44,484 nt of DNA, taken from IMG/VR virus record IMGVR_UViG_3300010396_000022, positions 1 to 44,484 of that record; one strand, given 5' to 3'. Shown in pieces: positions 7,186-13,674 of this stretch (the stretch's first letter is position 1; every line of letters begins with the position of its first letter). This stretch comes from a virus. Below the pieces are notes generated by a model. That model had not been told where the DNA came from. It saw only the letters and a list, made by a program, of their open reading frames with translations, and did no database searches. The translations under genes were made by a program, and so were the position numbers.

Positions 7186-7573
7186 ATCCGCACTGCTGGA
7201 ACTGGCGTCCCGCTGCGAGGCTGCGACAGGGCCGGATCGCGATCTTGATTGGGCGATCACCCAAGTTCGACATCCCAGCGCGAATCCTCACCCCCGTAAT
7301 CCAGCGCTGTTTTTGCTCTGTGACGGACACTTCAGGCGGAGCGACTTTAACTACACCGCCTCGCTAGACGCAGCGATGTCACTGGTGCCGGAAGGGTGGG
7401 ATACTCAGCTTCGCACACACGTCACCACGGATGGTACGGCAATGGCTGTGCTAACCGATAAGGCTTGGTTTGATGAAGAGCCTCACGGGAGTTTGATACA
7501 GGCCGATGCCGGTACCGCATCGTTGGCTCTCACCGCAGCCGCACTCAGGGCACTAGCGGAGAAGGGGGAATGA
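7175..7573 (+). CDS. Phage ABA-sandwich domain protein
   Basis: A 132-residue protein. L-L-E-L-A-S-R-C-E-A-A-T-G-P-D-R-D-L-D near the start, Y-T-A-S-L-D-A-A-M-S-L-V-P-E-G-W in the middle and a closing A-L-T-A-A-A-L-R-A-L-A helix match the widespread small phage protein with an alpha/beta/alpha sandwich (Phage_ABA_S type). Members are found in early regions of many phages without a known biochemical role. It ends in an ATGA overlap with the next gene. Confidence 0.82.
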   Translation: MTNKSALLELASRCEAATGPDRDLDWAITQVRHPSANPHPRNPALFLLCDGHFRRSDFNYTASLDAAMSLVPEGWDTQLRTHVTTDGTAMAVLTDKAWFDEEPHGSLIQADAGTASLALTAAALRALAEKGE

Positions 7574-7887
7574 GCGAGCCCGAATTTATCGAACGCAACA
7601 GAAATCGCTTCTGGCTTGTGCTTCAAGAGCCGGGGCGAGTTCCGGAGCGCAAAGGACCGTGGCTGAGAACGGGGATGGCCCCGATACTTCGCGACTTTAT
7701 GAAGTTGCGCCCGACTGCCTACATCCACGTTCTTACCGTCGATGATTTTGGCGAGCCGTGGGTTGAACATGGCCCGGAGGCGCTTCAAATCCTTGACGCC
7801 CGCTCAATGGGGACCGGTAAAAAGCACAACGAGCGAGTTCGCGCAGCCCACGCTGAAGCGCGCGAACAATTAGGGCAAACCCAATGA
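7570..7887 (+). CDS. Hypothetical protein, 105 aa
   Basis: ATGA overlap with the previous gene. A soluble, basic, tryptophan-containing protein with a C-terminal charged helix. No motif recognised. Its stop is followed by a 116-nt spacer before the next confident gene. Confidence 0.65.
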   Translation: MSEPEFIERNRNRFWLVLQEPGRVPERKGPWLRTGMAPILRDFMKLRPTAYIHVLTVDDFGEPWVEHGPEALQILDARSMGTGKKHNERVRAAHAEAREQLGQTQ

Positions 7888-7924
7888 CCGACACACCCGA
7901 ACGCGAGCTGATCGAGGGTAGATT

Positions 7925-8002
7925 ATGAACCTGGTCCCGCTTTCGTGCTTCGCACCGCGCCAATCTACGGTGTCGCGGCCTATCGGCTTCAATCGGGGGT
8001 AG
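7925..8002 (+). CDS. Possible 25-aa leader peptide
   Basis: An ATG at 7925 opens a 25-codon frame whose TAG at 8000-8002 lies one base before the ATG at 8004. It is itself preceded by a 14-codon frame (7884-7928) joined by an ATGA overlap. No strong ribosome site and no recognisable sequence. It may only be chance spacing; listed because it fills the gap. Confidence 0.2.
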   Translation: MNLVPLSCFAPRQSTVSRPIGFNRG

Positions 8003-8003
8003 A

Positions 8004-8372
8004 ATGCGCGACAAGCCTGTCAGTGAGATCATCAAGCCAAACGCCGAAGATGAGATCGGCGACTATTGGGACCCGTGGGAGAGCTTGGGCCTGCGTTGCT
8101 GCTCGTATAATAGCGAGATCGACGCTCAGGCACTTGAGGTTCTACGCGGCATGGCGAAGGCCGAATACTGCGACGACATCGCCAAGCGCGCCGGAATGTC
8201 GCCGTCCCATGTCGAGCTATTCCAGAGCATTTTCTGCTCGGCAGGATGGGGAGAATATGGCACTAGTCCGCGCGGGTGCTGGCCGATAGACCGAGAAGGC
8301 TTTCCTGCGCTCATAGCGGCGTGGGAGGACTATTATCGCCGCCAGTGGAACGAGGAGCCTACCGCTTCCTAA
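8004..8372 (+). CDS. Hypothetical protein with HTH-like segment
   Basis: A 122-residue acidic protein. Residues about 45-75 (A-L-E-V-L-R-G-M-A-K-A-E-Y-C-D-D-I-A-K-R-A-G-M-S) read like a helix-turn-helix: two helices around a gly-met turn. The C-terminal part is rich in Trp and Tyr. It is the last gene of the rightward unit and overlaps the leftward gene at 8359-8541 tail to tail by 14 nt, so the two transcription units converge here without a visible terminator. Confidence 0.65.
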   Translation: MRDKPVSEIIKPNAEDEIGDYWDPWESLGLRCCSYNSEIDAQALEVLRGMAKAEYCDDIAKRAGMSPSHVELFQSIFCSAGWGEYGTSPRGCWPIDREGFPALIAAWEDYYRRQWNEEPTAS

Positions 8373-8541
8373 TCCGTCTCCGAATAGCCCATAATTCCGT
8401 GATTATGTCGTCAATCTCGGCAAGGCTGTAAAACCCTCCCACACTTGCTCCATCAACCGACGATGCGATGTAGGCGCTATCCGGGTGTTCAGCTAATATA
8501 ATGCGATGGCGATCACCGATGATGCGGGTGCGGGGGGTCAT
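8359..8541 (-). CDS. Hypothetical protein, 60 aa
   Basis: The start at 8541 gives an ATGA overlap with the metallophosphoesterase stop; an upstream in-frame ATG at 8571 is inside that gene. The sequence looks like a beta-hairpin followed by a basic helix ending R-R-R-I-R-K-R. It is the last gene of the leftward lysis operon. Function unknown. Confidence 0.6.
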   Translation of the reverse strand: MTPRTRIIGDRHRIILAEHPDSAYIASSVDGASVGGFYSLAEIDDIITELWAIRRRIRKR

Positions 8542-9713
8542 GCCGCCGCCTTGAGCGCTTGGATTCCGCACCGCAGACGGGTGATTTCTCCATACTCCCG
8601 ATGATAGATGATCGCCTTCATGTCGCGGCCAGACCGGTAGCCTTCGTGGGTATGCCAGCTATCCTTTGCCGCTAGCGTCCTATGTGTCTCGACCGTGCAG
8701 CCGGGACTTTCCTTGAGCGCGAACTTCTGGTCGTGGTGGAAGTGTCCGCAATGCCAATGGCGATACTCGGACGCAGCCCAATCCTGCGGAACGTCGGTCG
8801 CCATAATCAGCGGCAGCTCGCCCAGTTTGGCCCCGTCGCCGTGCGTTGATCCGATCAGAACCTTGCCGAAGCGATAGTAATAGAAGCTTGCCGGGGAAAG
8901 GTCGATTTCGACACTTTCAACGTCATGGTAATAGGCATTGAGGGCCATCGCCAGCATGAACGCCTGATGCGGATCGTGATTGCCGCGATTGCACCGGACG
9001 ATGACCTTGCGGTGCTTCTCTCGCATCCGATCGACGCAGCGGATCATGGCGCGGAAACCAACCGAGGCAATCTTTTGAAAGCGCCCGTCAACGTCCAGCG
9101 ACACGCCACTTCTGGGCGTTCTGTTCGTTGAATTATCCGCGTGGAAAAAGTCTCCGAGGTTCAGGAGCAGCGCGGTCCCGGCTGCGGGAACAAGGCTTGC
9201 CAGACGGTCCACGGCTTCGACCGTGACGCTTTCGGCAATGGAGAGGTCGAAATTGTCGCCGCACTCTCTGGCCCATGCGAGAAGTCCGAAGTGTGGATCC
9301 CCCATTGGAATGACGGCCAGCAGATCGTCATCGCAAACAGAGGGTGGCTTTACCGCCGGGGCGAGGCCGCGAATATCGGAGACAAGATCAGCCAGAGCGG
9401 CTTTGAATGCCTCTGCCGATTGCTCCTGGTGTGGAGACTGCCGCTCCCATGTGCGCTCAACCCCGCCCTCTGCGTTGCGCTGGACGGTGACTTTGCCCAT
9501 GAGGTAGCCGGGAGCAACGCCGTTGTTGAAGTGGCCCGGAGCATGGCCTTCACGGGCTTTCGTGACGCTGCGAGCCCGCGCCGTAGTGACCCGGCTTTGC
9601 ATAGTCGTTCTGGAAATACCGGCAGCGTCGGCAGCAGCGGTGATAGAGCCGTGAAGCTCGACTAGCCTAAGCGCTTCGTCGCAATCGGTATCTGATAGAC
9701 CGGGATTTGCCAC
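8538..9713 (-). CDS. Calcineurin-like metallophosphoesterase with N-terminal HTH
   Basis: A 391-residue protein. Residues about 5-50 are a helix-turn-helix (D-E-A-L-R-L-V-E-L-H-G-S-I-T-A-A-A-D-A-A). The catalytic part shows the full two-metal series: D-P-H-F-G (about 139), L-G-D-F-F-H-A-D-N (about 186), G-N-H-D (244-247), T-H-G-D (about 290) and G-H-F-H-H (323-327). The GTG at 9713, 20 nt after the Rz stop, is preferred; an ATG at 9800 would overlap Rz. It should hydrolyse phosphodiester or phosphate bonds on DNA or a nucleotide, with the HTH suggesting DNA. It is co-transcribed with the lysis genes, an unusual place for a nuclease-like enzyme. Confidence 0.9.
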   Translation of the reverse strand: MANPGLSDTDCDEALRLVELHGSITAAADAAGISRTTMQSRVTTARARSVTKAREGHAPGHFNNGVAPGYLMGKVTVQRNAEGGVERTWERQSPHQEQSAEAFKAALADLVSDIRGLAPAVKPPSVCDDDLLAVIPMGDPHFGLLAWARECGDNFDLSIAESVTVEAVDRLASLVPAAGTALLLNLGDFFHADNSTNRTPRSGVSLDVDGRFQKIASVGFRAMIRCVDRMREKHRKVIVRCNRGNHDPHQAFMLAMALNAYYHDVESVEIDLSPASFYYYRFGKVLIGSTHGDGAKLGELPLIMATDVPQDWAASEYRHWHCGHFHHDQKFALKESPGCTVETHRTLAAKDSWHTHEGYRSGRDMKAIIYHREYGEITRLRCGIQALKAAA

Positions 9714-9733
9714 GCATAGTCCCCCGCTACCGG

Positions 9734-10303
9734 CTATTTGGCCGGCGCTTCCGTAGTCTTCGGCCAGACCTTCAACACTTGATCGTGCCAGTCTCGCCAT
9801 GCCTTGTTCTCGTTCAGGAGTTCGTCGTAGCTTTTGCCGAATCTGATGGTGTCATCGAATGGCAGTGCGATGAGTTGGGGCCCTCTTGTGTCAGGCAATT
9901 GAGCCAAGGGAGCATCGGCGGAGGGAGCGGCTTGCTCGTGTCCACCGGGGCTGCTGGGAAGGGCGGGGCAGACAGCCTTACCCGGTCCCCGCAGGCGCAA
10001 AGTGTCAGCATCGCCAGCAATGCGGCGGTTTTCTTCATCGGTCCTATCCCTGAGTTGTTTGGAGATTTGCGCGGTTTGCTTTTCAGCCGCCTTGTTCTTT
10101 TCGGTTTCCGCGTCCAACTGTCTCCTATAGTTGACAGCCAAGCCTTCCCATTTCGCTGCCGAGTGCCGAGCGGAGACAAGCTGGAAGTGTTGAACACAAA
10201 TAAATACACATAGGCATATCGATAAGAGCTGCCACAGGGATGCATGGGATAGCCAACCCCACGCACGGCCCAGCATGGCTTTGGCGATTAGGAGTGCGGG
10301 CAT
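9734..10303 (-). CDS. Rz-like inner-membrane spanin
   Basis: A 189-residue i-spanin. A single N-terminal membrane anchor (residues about 22-40, L-W-Q-L-L-S-I-C-L-C-V-F) is followed by a long charged coiled coil (about 50-95) and a periplasmic domain. With Rz1 it would bridge the envelope and fuse inner and outer membranes in the last lysis step. It overlaps the protease gene by 16 nt and wholly contains the Rz1 gene in another frame. The Ala/Pro/Gly-rich middle (about 105-135) reflects the second frame. Confidence 0.88.
   Translation of the reverse strand: MPALLIAKAMLGRAWGWLSHASLWQLLSICLCVFICVQHFQLVSARHSAAKWEGLAVNYRRQLDAETEKNKAAEKQTAQISKQLRDRTDEENRRIAGDADTLRLRGPGKAVCPALPSSPGGHEQAAPSADAPLAQLPDTRGPQLIALPFDDTIRFGKSYDELLNENKAWRDWHDQVLKVWPKTTEAPAK
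9814..10038 (-). CDS. Rz1-like outer-membrane spanin lipoprotein, embedded in Rz
   Basis: A 74-residue protein encoded entirely inside Rz in another frame. It begins MKKTAALLAMLTLCAC: a lysine start, hydrophobic core and a lipobox ending at Cys (LTLC-A or LCA-C). A proline-rich region (A-P-P-F-P-A-A-P ... P-L-P-P-P) follows, as in lambda Rz1. The ATG at 10038 is preceded by AGGACC. The longer reading from 10266 is a shadow of Rz. Embedded Rz1 is the lambda-type arrangement. Confidence 0.87.
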   Translation of the reverse strand: MKKTAALLAMLTLCACGDRVRLSAPPFPAAPVDTSKPLPPPMLPWLNCLTQEGPNSSHCHSMTPSDSAKATTNS

Positions 10304-10845
10304 AACTTAGTGTCCTGTAGGGGCGTCGAGAAGCTCACTCCGGCCTCCCAATTCGCGGCGTTGACAGTGCCGACAACTTCACCCGATCCCGCATCCACCA
10401 CGGGACCGCCTGACTGCCCCGGTTGCGCCTCAAAGACCCCGATCAGCATCGCCTCACCATCCTGAGACAATCCAAGCGCGGTTAGGTCTACTGATGTCTC
10501 ACTGTCCAAGCCCCGAGCAAAGCCGTAAGCGATGTAATGGTGGCGGGGCAGGAAGCCGGAACAGTCGATCTTCAGCCAAGCGTCCGATGGCTTTTCGACC
10601 TTGAGCGCGGTAAAGTCGCCATGCCGGTAGGTGATCGTGAAGGGTGCACCATTTATAGTGCAACCCGCCATCGTTGCGACGTGCGCGACGGAGATCAGTT
10701 CGGTCGGCCCGACGCGAAAAGCCGTTCCCGATCCTGCCGTGCAATCGACCTTAACGATGACATCGCCAACGGGTTGAATGCCGCTCTCGGTTGATACCGG
10801 GTGAGCGGTCATCGCCATCAGCGGGACAAGGGCAAGCGCTCTCAT
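10288..10845 (-). CDS. Secreted trypsin-like serine protease
   Basis: A 185-residue protein with a short signal-like N-terminus (M-R-A-L-A-L-V-P-L-M-A-M-T-A-H). The trypsin-fold triad is visible: His55 in I-S-V-A-H-V-A, Asp77 in H-G-D-F-T-A-L-K-V, Ser145 in P-G-Q-S-G-G-P-V-V. Cysteines at 35, 62, 95 and 182 could form disulfides in the periplasm. It sits between the lysozyme group and the spanins, with an ATGA overlap to the gene upstream and 16 nt overlap to Rz. A role in lysis or in cleaving envelope proteins is inference from position and export. Confidence 0.88.
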   Translation of the reverse strand: MRALALVPLMAMTAHPVSTESGIQPVGDVIVKVDCTAGSGTAFRVGPTELISVAHVATMAGCTINGAPFTITYRHGDFTALKVEKPSDAWLKIDCSGFLPRHHYIAYGFARGLDSETSVDLTALGLSQDGEAMLIGVFEAQPGQSGGPVVDAGSGEVVGTVNAANWEAGVSFSTPLQDTKLCPHS

Positions 10846-11090
10846 TCCGGCATCTCCGCGACCTCAAGGCCGTGTTTTTGAAGCCAGCAGCCGATGAAAC
10901 ACATGTCGTTGGCCGATACGTTCGTCAGGGAGACGTGCGGGTGTCCGCGATCATCGAACAGGATGAGCATGGCCCCGCGCGGATCGGAGACTGTCGCGTC
11001 CACGAAGTCCGCAACCGAGTCCTCGCAAAAGCGAAGCGTGTCGCTCGTTATTGCGATAGGCAGATCGGGGCGGATCGGGACGACGCTCAT
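10842..11090 (-). CDS. Hypothetical protein, 82 aa, in lysis operon
   Basis: ATGA overlaps at both ends tie it to the protease downstream and the 79-aa gene upstream. An alpha/beta soluble-looking protein with three cysteines near M-C-F-I-G-C-W-L. No signal peptide. Function unknown. Confidence 0.7.
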   Translation of the reverse strand: MSVVPIRPDLPIAITSDTLRFCEDSVADFVDATVSDPRGAMLILFDDRGHPHVSLTNVSANDMCFIGCWLQKHGLEVAEMPE

Positions 11091-11326
11091 CGCCGCCTCA
11101 CATCCAAGCCCGACGCAGGGTCAGCAGACCCTCTGCGCAGGAGGTTAAGCTGGATGACCTCATAGCGTCCGTGTCCGGCAGTGTGCCACCACACCCGAGC
11201 GCAATCCCCGGTGATGTCGTAGATCCATCCGACTGGACCGCCCCAGACCGCGACCACGCAATCAGACGGGATAAGGTCCGGCTTGTCGTTTGCGAGCCAT
11301 CTACGCAGCGCGCGGCGGAAAGACAC
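11087..11326 (-). CDS. Hypothetical protein, 79 aa, in lysis operon
   Basis: The GTG at 11326 follows GGGAGG and lies right after the lysozyme stop at 11328; the long open frame upstream of it is a shadow of the lysozyme. The frame ends in an ATGA overlap with the next gene, which supports it against the competing frame at 11098-11433. Its middle (V-V-A-V-W-G-G-P-V-G-W-I-Y-D) is beta-rich. Function unknown. Confidence 0.65.
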   Translation of the reverse strand: MSFRRALRRWLANDKPDLIPSDCVVAVWGGPVGWIYDITGDCARVWWHTAGHGRYEVIQLNLLRRGSADPASGLDVRRR

Positions 11327-11327
11327 A

Positions 11328-11810
11328 TCATCCCTCCCGGTTCCCGTTGGTTGATTTGAGGCACAGAACCGCCTCCGCATTGCGCCTGCGGACCAGACCG
11401 TTGTGGACGCTGGTTCCGGGCATGGTGTGCCATGTGCGGAAGGCATTGCAGCCGCCAACCCAGTCGCTACGGTTGAACCGCTGGGCCATCGGGGAACGGC
11501 AGAAGGCGGAGACACCCGCATTGTAAGATGCATCCACTGAGGCAGCGAACGCCTCGCGCTTGTCGGCGAGGGCAGGAACGCACTTGAGGACACCGGGCGC
11601 GTAGTCGCGCTGTTGGCGCGTCTCCAGCAGCATCTGGCATTCTTCCGGCGTATAGGAGCGCATCTCGACTTCGGTATCGCCGAAGCATACAGTGAGCGTC
11701 CGGTGGTTGCCCGGATCGACGTAAGGCCGCGTCCGCAATCCCTCGAAACCGGCAGTCAGTCCGCACGCCAAGGCGCAGGCCGCGGCGATCTTCTGGCCCC
11801 GGCTAGCCAT
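11328..11810 (-). CDS. SAR-type GH24 lysozyme (endolysin)
   Basis: A 160-residue glycoside hydrolase 24 enzyme that cuts peptidoglycan. Catalytic Glu23 (G-F-E-G-L-R), Asp32 (Y-V-D-P-G) and Thr38 follow the E-8-D-5-T spacing of T4/P22-type lysozymes; C-F-G-D-T and Y-N-A-G-V-S-A-F-C are family motifs. Residues about 5-21 are a weakly hydrophobic Ala/Gly/Cys segment just before the catalytic Glu, as in signal-arrest-release endolysins exported by Sec and activated when the membrane is depolarised. ATG 11810 overlaps the upstream holin-like gene by 8 nt; the ATG at 11867 lies inside that gene. Confidence 0.93.
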   Translation of the reverse strand: MASRGQKIAAACALACGLTAGFEGLRTRPYVDPGNHRTLTVCFGDTEVEMRSYTPEECQMLLETRQQRDYAPGVLKCVPALADKREAFAASVDASYNAGVSAFCRSPMAQRFNRSDWVGGCNAFRTWHTMPGTSVHNGLVRRRNAEAVLCLKSTNGNREG

Positions 11811-12048
11811 TGGACTTGCCCTTGTAGATGCGGACAGCCCATCCGAATGCGAACCATGCCCCGGCAAGAGTGAACAGGAACGGCTTTCGCCACTCGGGAG
11901 GAATGCCGTAAACGAGGTTGTTCAGCGCATTGGGATTGTCGATAACATAGGCAAATGCTGCCGTGCCGATCCAGTGAAGCCAGACGCTTCCGAACTTCCA
12001 CGATTGCCGCCAGTCGTTGATAAGGCGTGATTTTATCACCTCAAGCAT
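11803..12048 (-). CDS. Holin-like membrane protein
   Basis: 81 residues: a charged N-terminus (R-L-I-N-D-W-R-Q-S-W-K), a membrane segment at about 22-38, an extramembrane loop N-P-N-A-L-N-N-L-V-Y-G-I-P-P-E-W-R, a second membrane segment at about 55-72 and a basic tail. The W-R-x-x-W opening and P-P-E-W loop resemble DUF7940-like phage holin families. It sits directly upstream of the SAR endolysin with an 8-nt overlap. Confidence 0.75.
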   Translation of the reverse strand: MLEVIKSRLINDWRQSWKFGSVWLHWIGTAAFAYVIDNPNALNNLVYGIPPEWRKPFLFTLAGAWFAFGWAVRIYKGKSNG

Positions 12049-12343
12049 CGGAACCGTCCGAAGCCGAGTGCGTTGAAAGCACTGCGTTCAATTTATGAGG
12101 TTGGGCGCCATGGACCGCATGGATTTCGCGAGAAGTGCGGTCAGCGTGCCGAATATCACTCTCCGGCTGAGTAAGACGCCCGCTGGACGCCCCCCCGCCT
12201 CCAGTCCCATCGTCCGAAAGGCCGGAGAGTATCTGATGAAACCGGCTCGGTATTCCCTCCGAGATAACAGGGTCCCACAATTCACCGAGGATTACGTCCA
12301 TCGCGTGGCCGTTGCGCCAGTGCCGGAGGACAGATGCTCTCAC
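12041..12343 (-). CDS. Small lysis-operon protein with NepR-like helix; possible frameshift
   Basis: A 100-residue frame with ATGA overlap to the gene upstream and 8 nt overlap to the holin-like gene downstream. Residues about 15-45 (V-I-L-G-E-L-W-D-P-V-I-S-E-G-I-P-S-R-F-H) resemble the L-x2-L-x3-V-x2-E-x-I/V-P-x-R-F pattern of the NepR anti-sigma helix of alphaproteobacteria. After a run of seven G (7 C on the plus strand near 12189-12196) this frame becomes polar. Another frame (ending at 12088) instead encodes a hydrophobic segment L-L-S-R-R-V-I-F-G-T-L-T-A-L-L. A slip at the homopolymer would join the two. Confidence 0.55.
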   Translation of the reverse strand: MRASVLRHWRNGHAMDVILGELWDPVISEGIPSRFHQILSGLSDDGTGGGGASSGRLTQPESDIRHADRTSREIHAVHGAQPHKLNAVLSTHSASDGSDA

Positions 12344-12576
12344 GACGGCCTCACCCCGTCATGGGTTTCATCGGCTGCATTGATTATTCGAGAGGCGTTC
12401 AGCTTCCTTCGGTTGAGCAGCCATTCCTGCCAAGCAACACCGATTCTGAGGATAATCCAGATCGCGGCAAGTAACGCTGTAAGGTTTGGCAGTAAGTGGA
12501 AGAATGCAGCGACCGCTCCGGTCAATGCTCCAGCGTCGGCCAAATGGACGATGACACTATTATTATGACCGTCCAC
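12340..12576 (-). CDS. Holin-like membrane protein, first gene of lysis operon
   Basis: 78 residues with two hydrophobic stretches (about 15-30 and 33-52, L-T-A-L-L-A-A-I-W-I-I-L-R-I-G-V-A-W-Q-E-W) and a basic C-terminus. The A-A-I-W-I-I-L-R-I motif recalls class II phage holins. It starts 34 nt after a good leftward promoter -10 element. Which of the two holin-like proteins makes the hole, and whether one is an antiholin, cannot be told from sequence. Confidence 0.75.
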   Translation of the reverse strand: MDGHNNSVIVHLADAGALTGAVAAFFHLLPNLTALLAAIWIILRIGVAWQEWLLNRRKLNASRIINAADETHDGVRPS

Positions 12577-12609
12577 GACGCAACTTCCCCCGCCGCGTCC
12601 TCCTGATCC

Positions 12610-12638
12610 TTTATATCAAGCCATGCTTTGTTTACCAA
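12610..12638 (-). promoter_or_regulatory. Sigma70-like promoter for the lysis operon
   Basis: On the minus strand TTGGTA (12638-12633), 17 nt, then TATAAA (12615-12610). The -10 is 34 nt before the ATG at 12576, and an AGGAGG-like ribosome site lies between. This is one of the best host-type promoters in the window and would drive the leftward lysis genes. Confidence 0.75.
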
Positions 12639-12659
12639 TAGTTATTTCTGGCGTATTGT
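12631..12659 (+). promoter_or_regulatory. Divergent promoter for the 12694 operon
   Basis: On the plus strand TTTACC (12631-12636), 17 nt, then TATTGT (12654-12659), 35 nt before the GTG at 12694. Its -35 overlaps the -35 of the leftward lysis promoter, so the two could compete. Weaker match than the leftward one. Confidence 0.45.
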
Positions 12660-12693
12660 GTATTTGGAGATGCTTATCGAGGGGGACCATTAG

Positions 12694-13014
12694 GTGAGTT
12701 CCATTACTGCCGCAGACCTGAAACTCGGCGGGAGACTTGTCACCGCCTGCGATGCAATGGGGAGCGGGCATTTCAGGCGAGCCGCCGGGATATTCGCCGA
12801 GATTGCCGATGACCTGAACCGGGAAGCCGAAGAGGTGGACGGCCTCATGTCGGACGATACTCCACCCCCTCCCAAGGTTGAAGCTCCACCCCCCGTTCAC
12901 AGCATGGAGTTCTGCATGAAGAACGTCCACTGCTTCGGTCCCGTGGACGAGCGCGGGTGGAGGGTATGCGTCACCTGCGGATACGTGAATGTTGCCCCGC
13001 CGGAGGACGCATGA
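12694..13014 (+). CDS. Hypothetical protein with C-terminal zinc-ribbon-like Cys
   Basis: 106 residues, GTG start after a GAGGGGGA ribosome site. Residues 1-55 are helical. A proline-rich linker (T-P-P-P-P-K-V-E-A-P-P-P) is followed by a segment with four cysteines (F-C-M-K-N-V-H-C ... V-C-V-T-C), a probable small zinc site. First gene of a three-gene rightward operon between the lysis and virion modules. Function unknown. Confidence 0.7.
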   Translation: MSSITAADLKLGGRLVTACDAMGSGHFRRAAGIFAEIADDLNREAEEVDGLMSDDTPPPPKVEAPPPVHSMEFCMKNVHCFGPVDERGWRVCVTCGYVNVAPPEDA

Positions 13015-13448
13015 AGTCGGCGCTCAAATCCAGCGTAGCTGCCAATCCGAGCCTCCGCGTCGAGGTCGCCGATATGATCCGCCAGCAATGGTGGGCGCGG
13101 TGCCTCCTTCAAACGGAGTCTGACAAGCTCGGGCTAATCTTAAGAGCCGTCATGGCAATGCCGACCAACAATCCCCCGTGGCTTGGCCCCTCTGCAATCA
13201 TCGACGACAAGGGGATCGTCCTCTCCAACTATGTCGATGAACAGAACCGGCGGCAGTTCGCTTACGCCGTCTGCCACATCGACGAACTGCTGGATAACCT
13301 GAGAAGGCTGGTCGATCACCTGAAGCTGTCCGACGTTCAGGCGCACGCGCTGTTCGCTCAAGTCCGGGGCTGGATCAAGGAAGACGCCAGACCGGAGACC
13401 GAACAGGCGGAAGATCGTGTGCCGATTGAATATCGCCGCGTGAACTGA
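13011..13448 (+). CDS. Hypothetical protein, 145 aa
   Basis: ATGA overlap at 13011-13014 fixes the start; the longer reading from 12957 lies in the previous gene. A soluble alpha/beta protein with a helical C-terminal half and a Glu-rich end. No motif recognised. Confidence 0.7.
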   Translation: MKSALKSSVAANPSLRVEVADMIRQQWWARCLLQTESDKLGLILRAVMAMPTNNPPWLGPSAIIDDKGIVLSNYVDEQNRRQFAYAVCHIDELLDNLRRLVDHLKLSDVQAHALFAQVRGWIKEDARPETEQAEDRVPIEYRRVN

Positions 13449-13501
13449 TTGCCTGCCGAGTTTCTAGGGGTTAGTGTGGTGGCGCTCGGGTTAGGAGTAT
13501 C

Positions 13502-13669
13502 GTGAGCGCGAGAGACCTTCTCAAATATCTTGAAAACACGTTCTCTCTTGAAAGGCTGATCCGTGAGGAAGCCAAGCCGATCAAGGGCATACTGTGGGGG
13601 TTTTTGCTCAGTGCGCCGTTCTGGATATTGCTGCTGTTCCTGATTCGAGCTTGGCGCGTTAGACACTAG
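13502..13669 (+). CDS. Small membrane protein, 55 aa
   Basis: GTG at 13502 preceded by TTAGGAGTATC. The N-terminal half is a charged amphipathic helix; residues about 32-50 (I-L-W-G-F-L-L-S-A-P-F-W-I-L-L-L-F-L) form one strong membrane segment followed by basic residues. The stop is 5 nt from the end of the convergent tail-fibre gene. It could act in envelope-related processes; function unknown. Confidence 0.65.
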   Translation: MSARDLLKYLENTFSLERLIREEAKPIKGILWGFLLSAPFWILLLFLIRAWRVRH

Positions 13670-13674
13670 CTCGG

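Noticed and set aside
7884-7928. A 14-codon open frame in an ATGA chain
   Set aside because: Too short, with no ribosome site of its own and no recognisable sequence. It is mentioned only with the 25-codon frame that follows.
11098-11433. Alternative minus frame beginning MAHHARNQ and covering the 79-aa gene
   Set aside because: It overlaps the lysozyme gene heavily and its stop does not couple to the next gene, whereas the 11087-11326 frame does.
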